Below are positions 33,032-41,854 of a DNA stretch of 64,000 nt, piece by piece. A model generated the notes under the pieces. It had not been told where the DNA came from and did not search any database. It was given only the letters and a program-made list of their open reading frames with translations. How positions within the stretch are numbered: the first letter of the stretch is position 1; each line of letters opens with the position of its first letter. A program made the translations under genes and the position numbers. The DNA comes from CAYFXE01 sp964347035 (GTDB lineage: Bacteria; Acidobacteriota; Aminicenantia; Aminicenantales; Aminicenantaceae), in NCBI GenBank assembly GCA_964347035.1, contig CAYFXE010000012.1, positions 1 to 64,000 on the forward strand. The letters run 5' to 3'.

Positions 33032-34210
33032 TCAGACGATAACCCTTGGAATATGAGGAGCAACCCCTGATATAATTTCATAATTGATCGTGCCAACAAG
33101 GGAAGCTAGATGGTCAGCAGATATCACTTCATCTCCATCTTGGCCGATGAGTGTGACCTCATCCTCGAGACTAATTCCAGGAGTCTCCGTCACATCCACC
33201 ATGATGAAATTCATGGCTACTCGGCCGCGGAGAGGAGATCTCGTTCCTTTTATCAAAACATAAGAGGAATTCGAGAGAGCTCGTCTGTACCCATCCGAGT
33301 AACCCACAGGGAGGACAGCGAGAAGGGTCTCCCGATTTGTTCTGTATGTGCAACCATAGCCGATAAAGGCTCCCTTGGGAACTTTTTTTATCTGAGCAAT
33401 CTTTGTTCTCCAGGAAAGAACTGGTTTCAAACGTAGAGGCTGTGGATCACGGAGCAGACTGGACAGATATGTCTCCTTCGAAGGCCAAAGGCCATACATT
33501 CCTATTCCTACTCGCACCATATCAAAATAGGTTTCCGGAAAAAGGATGGTCGAGGCTGAACACGACATGTGTTTGAGAGGAATTCCGATCTTGCTTTTTT
33601 CGAGGATTCTGCGAATACGCTGGAAGTTTTCCAATTGGACTTTGGCATAGGTATGATCCGTCGTATCTTCGATATTGGCAAAGTGAGAGGAGAGTCCTTC
33701 AATAACCAGTTCAGGGAACTCTTGTATTCTGTTGATGAAGGAGAAAAGGTCCTCCTCCCTGATACCTTGCCGGTAAGTGCCTGTTTCTATCTTCAGATGA
33801 AGATAGGCCTTTTTTTTCAGAACACGTGAGGCCTGAGCCAAACGATCGACTGTCTCCAGGTTGTATACGGTTAAACGGAGGTTGTGAACCAAAGCCTCCT
33901 CCAATCCATGGATGGGGATGTAGCCGAGCACAAGGATCGGACAGTCGATTCCGCCTTGGCGCAGGATGATTCCTTCTTCAAGAGAATTTACTCCCAACCA
34001 GTCAATACCTTCCCTCAGAGCCGTCCGTGAGATTTCGAGAATTCCATGCCCGTAGGCGTTCGCCTTAACGACAGCCAACATCTTCTTCTTCCCGATCAAT
34101 CTTCGGAACATACCGAGGTTGTGCACAAGGGCCGCACTGTCGATTTCCACCCACTGGAGATACTTTTTGCCTTCGAATTCCGTTTCTTTCTTTTGCTGTC
34201 TATCTTGCAT
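33032..34210 (-). CDS. alr: Alanine racemase
   Basis: 392 residues. Makes D-alanine for peptidoglycan with PLP. The PLP lysine motif AVVKANAYGHG, the RVGIGMYGLWP segment and the catalytic Tyr region (GYGCTYRTNRET, then VGYSDGY) are present. GAGGAG precedes the start. The gene follows purA in the same direction across 114 bases with nothing notable. Palindromic element 2 lies just past its stop. Confidence 0.94.
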   Translation of the reverse strand: MQDRQQKKETEFEGKKYLQWVEIDSAALVHNLGMFRRLIGKKKMLAVVKANAYGHGILEISRTALREGIDWLGVNSLEEGIILRQGGIDCPILVLGYIPIHGLEEALVHNLRLTVYNLETVDRLAQASRVLKKKAYLHLKIETGTYRQGIREEDLFSFINRIQEFPELVIEGLSSHFANIEDTTDHTYAKVQLENFQRIRRILEKSKIGIPLKHMSCSASTILFPETYFDMVRVGIGMYGLWPSKETYLSSLLRDPQPLRLKPVLSWRTKIAQIKKVPKGAFIGYGCTYRTNRETLLAVLPVGYSDGYRRALSNSSYVLIKGTRSPLRGRVAMNFIMVDVTETPGISLEDEVTLIGQDGDEVISADHLASLVGTINYEIISGVAPHIPRVIV

Positions 34211-34324
34211 GGTATCTCCTCATCAGCACTCAAAACTGTTCACAAGTATTGAGGCTAGAGCTCTGGATGTCTTTGTCAGAATTAGGTTCCAGCGACCGAA
34301 ACAGATTCCGGAGAAAATTCAGGA

Positions 34325-35647
34325 TTAGAGTTCAGCTTCTATCTTTTCTAAGTCGAGCCACGGCCTCAAATCTTCTTTCCTGAAGACAGTGTCTTTTCTT
34401 TCCATACCCGTAGATACCAGGACCACTCGTGCCTCGATAAGATCTTCGATGGTTTTGATGTAGTCTTTAAAGCCTTCAGGAAAGTCTGAAAATGCCTTCA
34501 AATCGCTTATCGGTCCCTCCCATCCTCTGACTTTCTTGTATTCGGGAACCACCTCGTTCAGAATCCAACTCTCGGTGGGAAAATGGCGCAAGAGGTCTTG
34601 TTTATATCTGTAACCAACACAGATCATCATCTCCTCGAAACCATCAAGGACATCGGGCTTAGTCATGGCGATCTTCTGAATCCCGTTGACCCGGCAGGCA
34701 TAAGAAACCGCAACCGCATCAAACCAGCCACATCTGCGCGGACGACCCGTCGTGGCTCCAAATTCATTCCCTCTCTGGAGGAGGATTTTTCCTGCTTCCT
34801 CAAAAATCTCGGTCGGAAAAGGGCCCTCGCCAACTCGAGTGGTGTACGCCTTGGTCACTCCCAAGACCGAGTGGATCTTATCTGGACTCACTCCCAATCC
34901 CGTCGAGACACCGCCAACGGTGGAATTGGATGAGGTTACGTAAGGGTATGTACCATGGTCAACATCAAGAAGCGTTCCCTGGGCTCCTTCGAAGAGAACG
35001 GACTGATCATCCTTCATTTTCTCATCGAGGAGGAGGGAAACATCTTTTATGTAATTCTTGATTCGAGAGGCATAACGGTTGTATTGTTCAAAGACTTCTT
35101 TGGGGCTGAGTTGGGAAACCCCTTGTGCTTTGAGATAAATATTTTTTTCTTCAACGTTATCTTGTATCTTCTCCTCGAGGACAGTTAAATCCAAAAGGTC
35201 TCCGGCTTTAATTCCCCTCCGAGCGGCCTTATCCTCATAGCAGGGCCCGATTCCCCTGAGAGTGGTCCCAATTCTCTTGGCCCCCCTTCTCTCTTCACTC
35301 ATCCTCTCCATCAAAGAGTGATACGGCATGATGAGGTGAGCGTCTTTACTTATGGCGATGTTGTCGTCAATCTCGATTCCATAACTCTCTAATTCGGTGA
35401 TTTCGTCCAACAGGGCTTTGGGATGAACGACCACACCGTTGCCGATGACACATAGCTTTCCTGGCCGTAGAATTCCTGAAGGGATCAGATGCAGGATGAT
35501 TTTTCTCCCTTCAACAATGACTGTGTGCCCAGCATTATGTCCACCCTGGTATCGCGCGATGATATCGAATGAAGGCGTGATTAAATCAATAATCTTACCT
35601 TTTCCTTCATCACCCCATTGTGTCCCGATGACAAGCAAATTGGCCAT
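34325..35647 (-). CDS. purA: Adenylosuccinate synthetase
   Basis: 440 residues. Forms adenylosuccinate from IMP, aspartate and GTP; PurB (962-2263) then releases AMP. The start VIGTQWGDEGKGKIIDL has the catalytic Asp and phosphate loop, followed by QGGHNAGHTV and the late GATTGRPRRCGWFD. The length is slightly above the usual 430. It is separated from the main purine cluster. Confidence 0.95.
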   Translation of the reverse strand: MANLLVIGTQWGDEGKGKIIDLITPSFDIIARYQGGHNAGHTVIVEGRKIILHLIPSGILRPGKLCVIGNGVVVHPKALLDEITELESYGIEIDDNIAISKDAHLIMPYHSLMERMSEERRGAKRIGTTLRGIGPCYEDKAARRGIKAGDLLDLTVLEEKIQDNVEEKNIYLKAQGVSQLSPKEVFEQYNRYASRIKNYIKDVSLLLDEKMKDDQSVLFEGAQGTLLDVDHGTYPYVTSSNSTVGGVSTGLGVSPDKIHSVLGVTKAYTTRVGEGPFPTEIFEEAGKILLQRGNEFGATTGRPRRCGWFDAVAVSYACRVNGIQKIAMTKPDVLDGFEEMMICVGYRYKQDLLRHFPTESWILNEVVPEYKKVRGWEGPISDLKAFSDFPEGFKDYIKTIEDLIEARVVLVSTGMERKDTVFRKEDLRPWLDLEKIEAEL

Positions 35648-35705
35648 AAAAATCCTCTAGGAGAATAAATCTCAGATTTGGAGAAAGACGCCGTTTTGAG
35701 ACAGA

Positions 35706-35734
35706 ATTTTATCAGAAGCCTTATCCGAAAACAA
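35706..35734 (-). promoter_or_regulatory. Possible purA promoter
   Basis: Minus strand: TTGTTT (35729-35734), a 17-bp spacer, TAAAAT (35706-35711). It lies between the porin stop and purA. The -35 box is weak. The flanking AGCCTT/AAGGCT pair could also form a hairpin ending the porin transcript. Confidence 0.35.
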
Positions 35735-35736
35735 GG

Positions 35737-36741
35737 CTAAAAATTCAAGGCCAACTGGAAGAGGAAGAGATTGTTCTTGATCTCCGTCTCCTTCTCTCGA
35801 TTCCACTCGTATTCTATTTTAAAAACGATATTGGCAGTCGCAAAGTAGACTACCCCAAATGTCCATCGAGTCTTATCCTCATTAATCCCTTCTCCCCCAA
35901 AATTTGGGCGAAATCCCTGTCCATGATAAGCATCTCGGTAGATGAGCCTTTGATAGCTACCGACAGGACGCAGCTGCCCCATATCAAATGCAGTTTGGAT
36001 AAAATACCCCTCGCCCTTTCCCTTGGGAAAGTCAGCATTATTGTTGATATCAGCTTGAGCATACTCAGCCAAAATATAAAAGCCCTCAGCAGCCCAGCTG
36101 ATATCAATGCCCTTGAGGATGAGGTTTCTCTCGTTTGTATCGTCATACCGGCCTGTATAATAGGAAAAAGCTGCTTCGAGGGCCTGGCTGAGCGAGAGAC
36201 CGACTCTCCCTCCTTTTCCTTTATCCTTATTGTTGTCTTTAAACTGCTGACCTTCGCTTAATCTTGGCCCTTCACTCAATCCATTTCCCAGGTAGGCTGA
36301 GTAAAAAAATCCCCGCCATCTCCCTTCGACGAGGAGACCAATGTCTCGCCAGCTTATGGGATACAGATTCTCGACAGGAAGAGGCGCTCTCACCAGTGCA
36401 GTCTGATATGGTCTGTTGGAGGTGTTGTAGCGTCCGAAGGGAACAAGATAAAGCCCGAGTTTCAGGGAAAAGGTTTGGGAGGGCCTGACTCCTAGATAGG
36501 CCTGCTCCATTTCCAGTCGAGTCTCATCCCGAAATCTGACTTCAGCCAGATAATCCACGTTAGGGGTCATATCTCCAGAAAAGACGAGCCCCAAAAGAGA
36601 GTTCTGGAATGTTCCCTGGGAGGCGAAACTGTCCTTCTGTCCCTTCAAAAAATCGAAGGAAAGGTAGCCGTTGATTTCACCGTGAACCTGGGGTACGAAG
36701 ATAACTAAAGCAAGAAGAAAAAGGTAACTCGTGAATTTCAT
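35737..36741 (-). CDS. Porin-like outer-membrane protein
   Basis: 334 residues. A cleavable signal peptide (FLLALVIFVPQVHGE) is followed by repeated amphipathic strands and a C-terminal Phe (LFLFQLALNF). Segments such as GLYLVPFGRYN and RDIGLLVEGR resemble the phosphate-selective porin O/P type barrels, but I cannot assign a substrate. The start overlaps the end of the reductase gene by four bases (ATGA), so it is the last gene of the oxygen-defence operon even though its job there is unclear. Confidence 0.7.
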   Translation of the reverse strand: MKFTSYLFLLALVIFVPQVHGEINGYLSFDFLKGQKDSFASQGTFQNSLLGLVFSGDMTPNVDYLAEVRFRDETRLEMEQAYLGVRPSQTFSLKLGLYLVPFGRYNTSNRPYQTALVRAPLPVENLYPISWRDIGLLVEGRWRGFFYSAYLGNGLSEGPRLSEGQQFKDNNKDKGKGGRVGLSLSQALEAAFSYYTGRYDDTNERNLILKGIDISWAAEGFYILAEYAQADINNNADFPKGKGEGYFIQTAFDMGQLRPVGSYQRLIYRDAYHGQGFRPNFGGEGINEDKTRWTFGVVYFATANIVFKIEYEWNREKETEIKNNLFLFQLALNF

Positions 36742-37949
36742 AAAACCGAAAAGTCAAAATCGTCTTCCAGCAGAGCGCTCTTCCATTTCTCCACGTTGAT
36801 CTCCTGCGAAATGAGGCGAGTGATCCCATCCACGCCTTTCTTGGTTCCCATCCAGATGGCACCAACGATCTTCCCATCCTGACACACCAATTTCTTGTAT
36901 ACTCCCTCATCTCTTCTTTCTTGACGAATTTCCTCAAGAGTGCCTTGTTCAGGATTGACCAATCCGATGGAGGTGACATACAAGCCTACGACTTTCAAGG
37001 TATTCGAAGGAACGGTATTGATGTATCTTTTCTGTTTCCCCATGATATTGGATGCCGCCACTCGAGCCTGATCGAAGGAGGCAGGAATGATTCCCCAAAT
37101 CTGACCGTTGTGCTGGATGTTGTCTCCGGCCGCAAAGATGTGAGAATCACTCGTTTGGAGGAAATCATTGACCACGATTCCCCTATCAGTCTCCAATCCC
37201 GCTTCTTTGGCCAAACCAATCTCGGGCCTTATTCCAGCCGCCACGATAGCCACGTCCGCTTGGATCCCGCTCCCGCCTTTAAATCTTAGACCCTCGACGG
37301 ACTCCTGGCCCAGGACCTCCTCTGTCGCTATCCCCAAATGAACTTTAATCCCCATATTTTCAATCTGCGCCTTCAACAAAGAAGCGCCTTGACTGTCAAG
37401 CTGACGGGGCAGCAGACGGTCAAAAAACTCCACGACTTCGACCTCTACTCCTCTTGATTTAACGGCTCGAGCAATTTCTAATCCTAGTAGACCTCCCCCG
37501 ATCAGAACGACTTTCTCATGATCTTCGAGATAGTCAATGATTTCATAGGCATCATCCAGAGTTCTGAGGGTAAACACTCCTCTCTTATCCGCTCCATTGA
37601 AAGGGGGAATAGAGGGAAAAGACCCTGTGGCCATGATCAGCACATCGTATTCCTCTCTCTCTCCTTCTTCAACTTCGACCTGCCTAGACTCTGGTAAAAT
37701 TTTGGTCACAGAGTTCTCCAAATGGACCTGGATCTTCTGATCTTCATACCATTTTTTAGGGAAAGCGAAAAGTCGCTCAAGGGGGATATTTCCAGCTAAA
37801 AATTCTATGAGGTTAGGACGTGGATAATAGTTATACCTTTCTGAAGCGAAGATATCTATCTCGACAGACTTGTCCACATCCCGGAGCGTTTTTGCAGAGA
37901 TGACTCCAGCCAGTCCGTTCCCGATGATGACGATTCTCATCACAGACAA
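36738..37949 (-). CDS. FAD/NAD(P)-dependent oxidoreductase, rubredoxin-reductase / NirB-N-terminal type
   Basis: 403 residues. Two dinucleotide folds: MRIVIIGNGLAGVISA for FAD (about 4-20) and VVLIGGGLLGLEIARA for NAD(P)H (about 145-160). The segment SHIFAAGDNIQHNG is the second FAD motif. A C-terminal extension of about 90 residues resembles that of NADH:rubredoxin reductases and nitrite-reductase-like proteins. With rubredoxin (15 bases upstream) and rubrerythrin-like proteins in the same operon, it most likely reduces rubredoxin. Confidence 0.85.
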   Translation of the reverse strand: MSVMRIVIIGNGLAGVISAKTLRDVDKSVEIDIFASERYNYYPRPNLIEFLAGNIPLERLFAFPKKWYEDQKIQVHLENSVTKILPESRQVEVEEGEREEYDVLIMATGSFPSIPPFNGADKRGVFTLRTLDDAYEIIDYLEDHEKVVLIGGGLLGLEIARAVKSRGVEVEVVEFFDRLLPRQLDSQGASLLKAQIENMGIKVHLGIATEEVLGQESVEGLRFKGGSGIQADVAIVAAGIRPEIGLAKEAGLETDRGIVVNDFLQTSDSHIFAAGDNIQHNGQIWGIIPASFDQARVAASNIMGKQKRYINTVPSNTLKVVGLYVTSIGLVNPEQGTLEEIRQERRDEGVYKKLVCQDGKIVGAIWMGTKKGVDGITRLISQEINVEKWKSALLEDDFDFSVL

Positions 37950-37964
37950 GGCCTCTTGAAAAAT

Positions 37965-38126
37965 CTAACTCATCTTTTGAAAAAACTCTTTCCCGACTCC
38001 GCATTGTGGACAGACCCAATCTTCGGGTAAATCTTCGAATGCCGTGCCTGGCGCAATCCCGTTATCCGGATCTCCGTTATCAGGGTCGTAGACAAATCCA
38101 CAGGCGGTGCATTCCCATTTTTCCAT
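37965..38126 (-). CDS. Rubredoxin
   Basis: 53 residues from ATG 38126, which has AAAGGAG at good spacing; the in-frame upstream codons overlap the next gene. Cys pairs CTACG and CPQCG hold the Fe(Cys)4 centre; DPDNGIAPGTAFEDLPEDWVC is the classic rubredoxin middle. Carries electrons from the reductase encoded next to it to rubrerythrin-type peroxidases. Confidence 0.96.
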   Translation of the reverse strand: MEKWECTACGFVYDPDNGDPDNGIAPGTAFEDLPEDWVCPQCGVGKEFFQKMS

Positions 38127-38164
38127 CGTCATACTCCTTTTTATGTTTTCCGTGGCAGCATAAA

Positions 38165-38617
38165 TCAATCCCACTCCATTACGTGTTTTTCGTACTCCTC
38201 TTCCAGTTTCAACTTGTGTGTTCTTTCCTGTTCAATCAGGAACTCGAACAATTTCTTAAGCTCTTCACTCCCAGCCCTCTGGCCCATCTCTGTGTAGAGC
38301 TCGACGGCTTTCTGTTCCTTTTTAGCGGCAAAGATCAGAAGGTCTTGGAAGGTCATCTCGGCTCCAAGGGGCTCCTCAATCAAATAATCGCTGATTTTTA
38401 AATCAGTCACCTCGTGTATCTCTAATGATTCGATCTCATCGAGGTTGATATTCTCGAGAAGATTCTTGTGGTTCCTCTCTTCTTCCTGAAGCTCGGCCAA
38501 TAATTTTTCGAGCCCGGGTGTTTTGGCTATTTCCCGCATTTTTCTGTAGCCTTCGATCGCCTCTTCTTCTCTTTTTATAGCGAAGTCGAGGATGTCCTGA
38601 AAATTTGTGAATTCCAT
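38165..38617 (-). CDS. Rubrerythrin-like ferritin-family protein (no rubredoxin domain)
   Basis: 150 residues, two helical repeats each with a diiron half-site: IKREEEAIEGYRKM with EEERNHKNLL, and AAKKEQKAVELYTEM with EQERTHKLKL. This is the Glu-ExxH pattern of the erythrin domain. Between rubredoxin and a desulforedoxin in one operon. Probable peroxide reductase or iron-binding protein. Confidence 0.85.
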   Translation of the reverse strand: MEFTNFQDILDFAIKREEEAIEGYRKMREIAKTPGLEKLLAELQEEERNHKNLLENINLDEIESLEIHEVTDLKISDYLIEEPLGAEMTFQDLLIFAAKKEQKAVELYTEMGQRAGSEELKKLFEFLIEQERTHKLKLEEEYEKHVMEWD

Positions 38618-38652
38618 ATCCCCTCCTTTCCTGATTTTCCTGGACGAAATAT

Positions 38653-38772
38653 TTATTCTTCTTTGAGGTTCATCGGTTGATCACAACACACCAAAGTGCC
38701 CACTCCGGATTTCAGTACTGTGACTTCCTGACCACAGAGAGCACACACGTATGTCTTACCTTCTTCTGCCAT
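38653..38772 (-). CDS. Desulforedoxin-type mini protein, 39 residues
   Basis: Minus strand from ATG 38772 to TAA 38653. The protein contains YVCALCGQEVTVLKSG followed by LVCCDQPM, matching the Fe(Cys)4 desulforedoxin domain (YxCxxCG...CCxxxM) almost end to end. AGAAGGAG lies upstream and a strong promoter lies at 38841. It is first in the operon with the ferritin-like protein, rubredoxin and reductase. In some species this domain is fused to superoxide reductase; here it stands alone. Confidence 0.88.
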   Translation of the reverse strand: MAEEGKTYVCALCGQEVTVLKSGVGTLVCCDQPMNLKEE

Positions 38773-38840
38773 GATGTTTTTTCTCCTTCTGAAACATCAA
38801 AAATGATGACTTAAGAAATTGCAAATAAAAATGAAATCCC

Positions 38841-38869
38841 ATTATAATGGAACTCTATCACTGTTGCAA
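38841..38869 (-). promoter_or_regulatory. Promoter of the oxygen-defence operon
   Basis: Minus strand: -35 TTGCAA (38864-38869), a 17-bp spacer, -10 TATAAT (38841-38846). The -10 lies inside the palindrome CCATTATAATGG (38839-38850), a possible repressor site. The start point is about 60 bases before the desulforedoxin gene. Confidence 0.65.
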
Positions 38870-38987
38870 TGACCTTTAAAGCAGGAATGTTTTCAAATCT
38901 CGAAAAACATTTACCCCTGAGCAGTGTGTTCATATAGAGAAAAAAGACAGACTAAATGATCCCATAAAAAATCCTCAGGAGGAGAGC

Positions 38988-40232
38988 ATGATCCAAGAAT
39001 CATTGGAGCGAAAAGCAAGAAAACAGCTCTATAGAGCCGCCAAAGAAATTCATTTGGATTCGAACATTTTAAAGATTCTCGAGAAACCCATGCGCGTCCT
39101 CAAAGTATCCCTTCCAATAAAGTTAGATAACGGAAGAACAAAAGTCTTTACAGGTTTCCGATGCCAGTACAGCGAGGCCCGCGGCCCAACCAAAGGCGGA
39201 GTGCGTTACCATCCCGATCTGACTGAGGATGAGGTGATCGCCTTAGCCGCTTGGATGACCTGGAAATGTGCCCTCTTGGATTTGCCTTACGGCGGAGCTA
39301 AAGGTGGGATCATCTGTGACCCAAAAAAACTTTCCGAAAATGAGCTGGAGAGATTAACACGAAGATACACGACCGAGATTATGCCCATCCTCGGCCCTCA
39401 TATCGACATCCCTGCTCCCGACGTGTACACGACTTCTAAGACTATGGCCTGGATCATGGATACTTTCTCTCAGTTCAAGGGGTACACCGAACCGAGCATC
39501 GTGACTGGAAAACCGGAGATATTGGGAGGATCCAAAGGTCGTAAGGAAGCCACGGGAAGAGGTGTCGCCATCATCACCCAGGAATTCTTCAAGGCGCGAA
39601 AGAAAAGCCTCAAGGGAGCCAAGATTGCCGTCCAAGGATTCGGCAATGTGGGAGGCCACGCTGCCCTATTCCTCTCTCAGATGGGAGCCAAGATTGTCGC
39701 TGTCTCTGATGTTTCAGGAGCCTTAATCAATCCAGATGGTTTGGATGTCCTTGGTCTCATCGAGTGTGTGGAAAAGCATGCCTGTGTGATCAAGCATCCG
39801 GGTGAACAAATTGATAGAGAATCCCTGTTGTATCAAGATGTGGACGTTCTCATTCCGGCCGCTCTCGAGAACCAGATTCACAGGAAAAACGTAGAGAAGA
39901 TCAAGGCCAAAATCATCGTTGAAGGAGCCAACGGACCGACCACTCCGGAAGCCGATGAGATTCTGGAGAAGCGTAAGATCCCAGTCATCCCCGATATTCT
40001 CGCCAATTCCGGGGGAGTTGTGGTCAGCCACTTAGAATGGGTTCAGGCTCTGAGTGGGCTTTACTGGGAAGAAGAACAGGTCAATGCCGAATTGAAAAGA
40101 AAATTAGTCAAGGCTTTTAAGCAAGTCTGGGAGATCGCCGCTCAAAGGAAAGTGGCCTTTCGGTGTGCAGCTTACATTGCCGCCATCGAGAAAATGGCCG
40201 AAGTCTATCGATATCGAGGCATCTTTCCCTAA
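38988..40232 (+). CDS. gdhA: Glutamate dehydrogenase (Glu/Leu/Phe/Val family)
   Basis: 414 residues, the hexameric short form. Interconverts glutamate and 2-oxoglutarate plus ammonia. The catalytic-Lys segment KCALLDLPYGGAKGG and the Rossmann VQGFGNVGGHAALFL are clear, as is the early RCQYSEARGPTKGGVRY. AGGAGG precedes ATG 38988. Its product 2-oxoglutarate is a possible substrate of the ferredoxin oxidoreductase at 27615-30232. Convergent with fpg, 15 bases apart. Confidence 0.94.
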   Translation: MIQESLERKARKQLYRAAKEIHLDSNILKILEKPMRVLKVSLPIKLDNGRTKVFTGFRCQYSEARGPTKGGVRYHPDLTEDEVIALAAWMTWKCALLDLPYGGAKGGIICDPKKLSENELERLTRRYTTEIMPILGPHIDIPAPDVYTTSKTMAWIMDTFSQFKGYTEPSIVTGKPEILGGSKGRKEATGRGVAIITQEFFKARKKSLKGAKIAVQGFGNVGGHAALFLSQMGAKIVAVSDVSGALINPDGLDVLGLIECVEKHACVIKHPGEQIDRESLLYQDVDVLIPAALENQIHRKNVEKIKAKIIVEGANGPTTPEADEILEKRKIPVIPDILANSGGVVVSHLEWVQALSGLYWEEEQVNAELKRKLVKAFKQVWEIAAQRKVAFRCAAYIAAIEKMAEVYRYRGIFP

Positions 40233-40247
40233 ACATCGGCTTTTTCG

Positions 40248-41123
40248 TCACAGACATTTTTTATTTTGCCTTCCCCTTTTATCTTCGTGATCTTTGTGCT
40301 TCTTGAATTCCTGACAGCAGGGACAGAAAAAAGTGCTTCGTCCGCTGAGACGGAATCGCTTGATCCGCTCCCCACAGACTCGACAAGAGAGCCCCTCTCG
40401 GCCGTAAACCAGGAGAAAATTCTGGAAGCTTCCTCTGCGGCCTTGGGAATCCGCGTAGCTTTGGATAGACGTTCCCCTACTCTTTATGGCTTTGTTTAAA
40501 ACGACTCGTGTGGCTTTCCATAATCTCTTTCTCTGTCTGCTATCGAGCTGAGATACGGAAGTCGAGGGATGGATGAGTGCTCGGAAGAGAATTTCATCCG
40601 CGTAGATATTCCCAATCCCGGCAATGAAGCGTTGATCAAGGAGTAAGCCTTTTATCCTCGCCTTCCGTCCTCTGAAGAGTTTGTCGAAGGAGGACGAATC
40701 TATTTCCAAAGGCTCAGGACCAAGAAGGCGGAGCTCTTTGATAAGGTAAGCCTCAGAAGTGCGAAGGCAACGCAAAAAGCCAAATTTACGAATATCCCGA
40801 AACCTTAGCTCACTCTTCTGGCTTTTGAACCTAAGGAGGAAATGTGTATGTTTGTCCAGGGGTGCTGTTCTTGAGCAGAGGATGAGCCTCCCCGTCATTT
40901 TAAGATGAAAAAGGAGACTCAAGTCATCTTGGCAATTGACGAGAATCATCTTCCCCATCCGACTCAGGTCAATGATTCTTTTCCCTCTGATCTTGTGGAG
41001 AAGGCATAGATCCTCATTCTTGAGGAGAGGAGGGAAAAGGAGCTTGAATGACTCGATCGTTAAACCTCTGATTTTGGGGGATAGATCCCTCACGATCGTC
41101 TCGATTTCTGGAAGTTCTGGCAT
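40248..41123 (-). CDS. mutM: Formamidopyrimidine-DNA glycosylase
   Basis: 291 residues. Removes 8-oxoguanine and FapyG. Starts MPELPEIE, with the catalytic Pro2 and Glu3. The helix-two-turn-helix segment DQRFIAGIGNIYADEILF and the C-terminal zinc finger (CRVCG ... CPCC) are present. A Lys/His-rich tail of about 20 residues follows the finger, longer than usual. With nth, nfi and polX, the window is rich in base-repair genes. Confidence 0.94.
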   Translation of the reverse strand: MPELPEIETIVRDLSPKIRGLTIESFKLLFPPLLKNEDLCLLHKIRGKRIIDLSRMGKMILVNCQDDLSLLFHLKMTGRLILCSRTAPLDKHTHFLLRFKSQKSELRFRDIRKFGFLRCLRTSEAYLIKELRLLGPEPLEIDSSSFDKLFRGRKARIKGLLLDQRFIAGIGNIYADEILFRALIHPSTSVSQLDSRQRKRLWKATRVVLNKAIKSRGTSIQSYADSQGRRGSFQNFLLVYGREGLSCRVCGERIKRFRLSGRSTFFCPCCQEFKKHKDHEDKRGRQNKKCL

Positions 41124-41190
41124 CGACTCAAACCTCGCAGTTGTCCGCTAATCTTATAGAAAAAATTGAGGGGAATCAATCTCGATAAAA

Positions 41191-41207
41191 TTTAGGTCAG
41201 ACCTAAA
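41191..41207. promoter_or_regulatory. 17-bp palindrome upstream of the small membrane-protein genes
   Basis: TTTAGGTC-A-GACCTAAA, perfect 8-bp arms with one central base, just upstream of the -35 box at 41214. The one-base spacer suits a protein-binding operator better than an RNA hairpin. Confidence 0.45.
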
Positions 41208-41213
41208 ATCTTC

Positions 41214-41242
41214 TTGATTTGTATCGTTTATTTTTTTATTAT
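41214..41242 (+). promoter_or_regulatory. Promoter of the small membrane-protein operon
   Basis: TTGATT (41214-41219), a 17-bp spacer, TATTAT (41237-41242). The start point would be about 10 bases before ATG 41258, giving a very short leader. Confidence 0.45.
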
Positions 41243-41257
41243 TCTTAATTCATAAAG

Positions 41258-41626
41258 ATGAAAACAAAATCTATCATATGTTTCCTTTTAGGATGGTTCA
41301 TTCCTGGCCTCGGGCACCTCACCCTAAAAAGATTCTGGAGAGCGGGTATTCTCTTCTTCGCTGTATCCTCGATGGCTGCTCTCGGCTTGATCATGGGAGG
41401 AAAGATCTATTCCTTCCAGACAGAAAATCCTCTGACGATTCTGGCCTTTTTCTCTGACATCGGCAATGGCTTGCTCTACATCACCTCTAGATTCTTAACC
41501 ATCGGGCTAGGAGAGCTGAAAAAAACCACATTCGAATTCGGAACAGCTTACATCGCTGGTGCCGGACTCCTGAATTATCTGGTTGCCCTGGATGCTTTTG
41601 ATATCGCTTCCGGAAAAAAGAAATGA
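41258..41626 (+). CDS. Small membrane protein, DUF6677-like
   Basis: 122 residues with three hydrophobic segments. The start KTKSIICFLLGWFIPGLGHLTLKRFWRAG resembles the DUF6677/TM2-like opening (polytopic, with Gly-x-Gly-His between helices). Function unknown. The stop overlaps the start of the next small gene by four bases (ATGA). Confidence 0.65.
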   Translation: MKTKSIICFLLGWFIPGLGHLTLKRFWRAGILFFAVSSMAALGLIMGGKIYSFQTENPLTILAFFSDIGNGLLYITSRFLTIGLGELKKTTFEFGTAYIAGAGLLNYLVALDAFDIASGKKK

Positions 41627-41802
41627 TTTTAAAAAGTCACATTCTCTCCATGGTGATTTACTCTCTTCTCGTCTGCATTGTCCTCGCTCTTCTCCGAAGG
41701 GAAAACAGACGAGCCCAGGTCAAATATGCCCTCTCGCTCTTCTTGTTCATGGTTGTCGGAGCGCTCCTCTTCGGCTGGTTGATGTATCTCTTTATACTTT
41801 AA
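41623..41802 (+). CDS. 59-residue protein with two membrane segments
   Basis: Starts at ATG 41623, overlapping the previous stop. Two hydrophobic helices (VIYSLLVCIVLALL and SLFLFMVVGALLFGWLMYLFI) are separated by a charged loop (RRENRRAQVK). No family recognised. The tight coupling suggests it forms a complex with the upstream membrane protein. Below the size that gene finders usually keep. Confidence 0.6.
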   Translation: MILKSHILSMVIYSLLVCIVLALLRRENRRAQVKYALSLFLFMVVGALLFGWLMYLFIL

Positions 41803-41854
41803 CTCTCTTTCTTTCTATCCCCAAATCGATATGCTATAATTCTTTCCTTACTGG

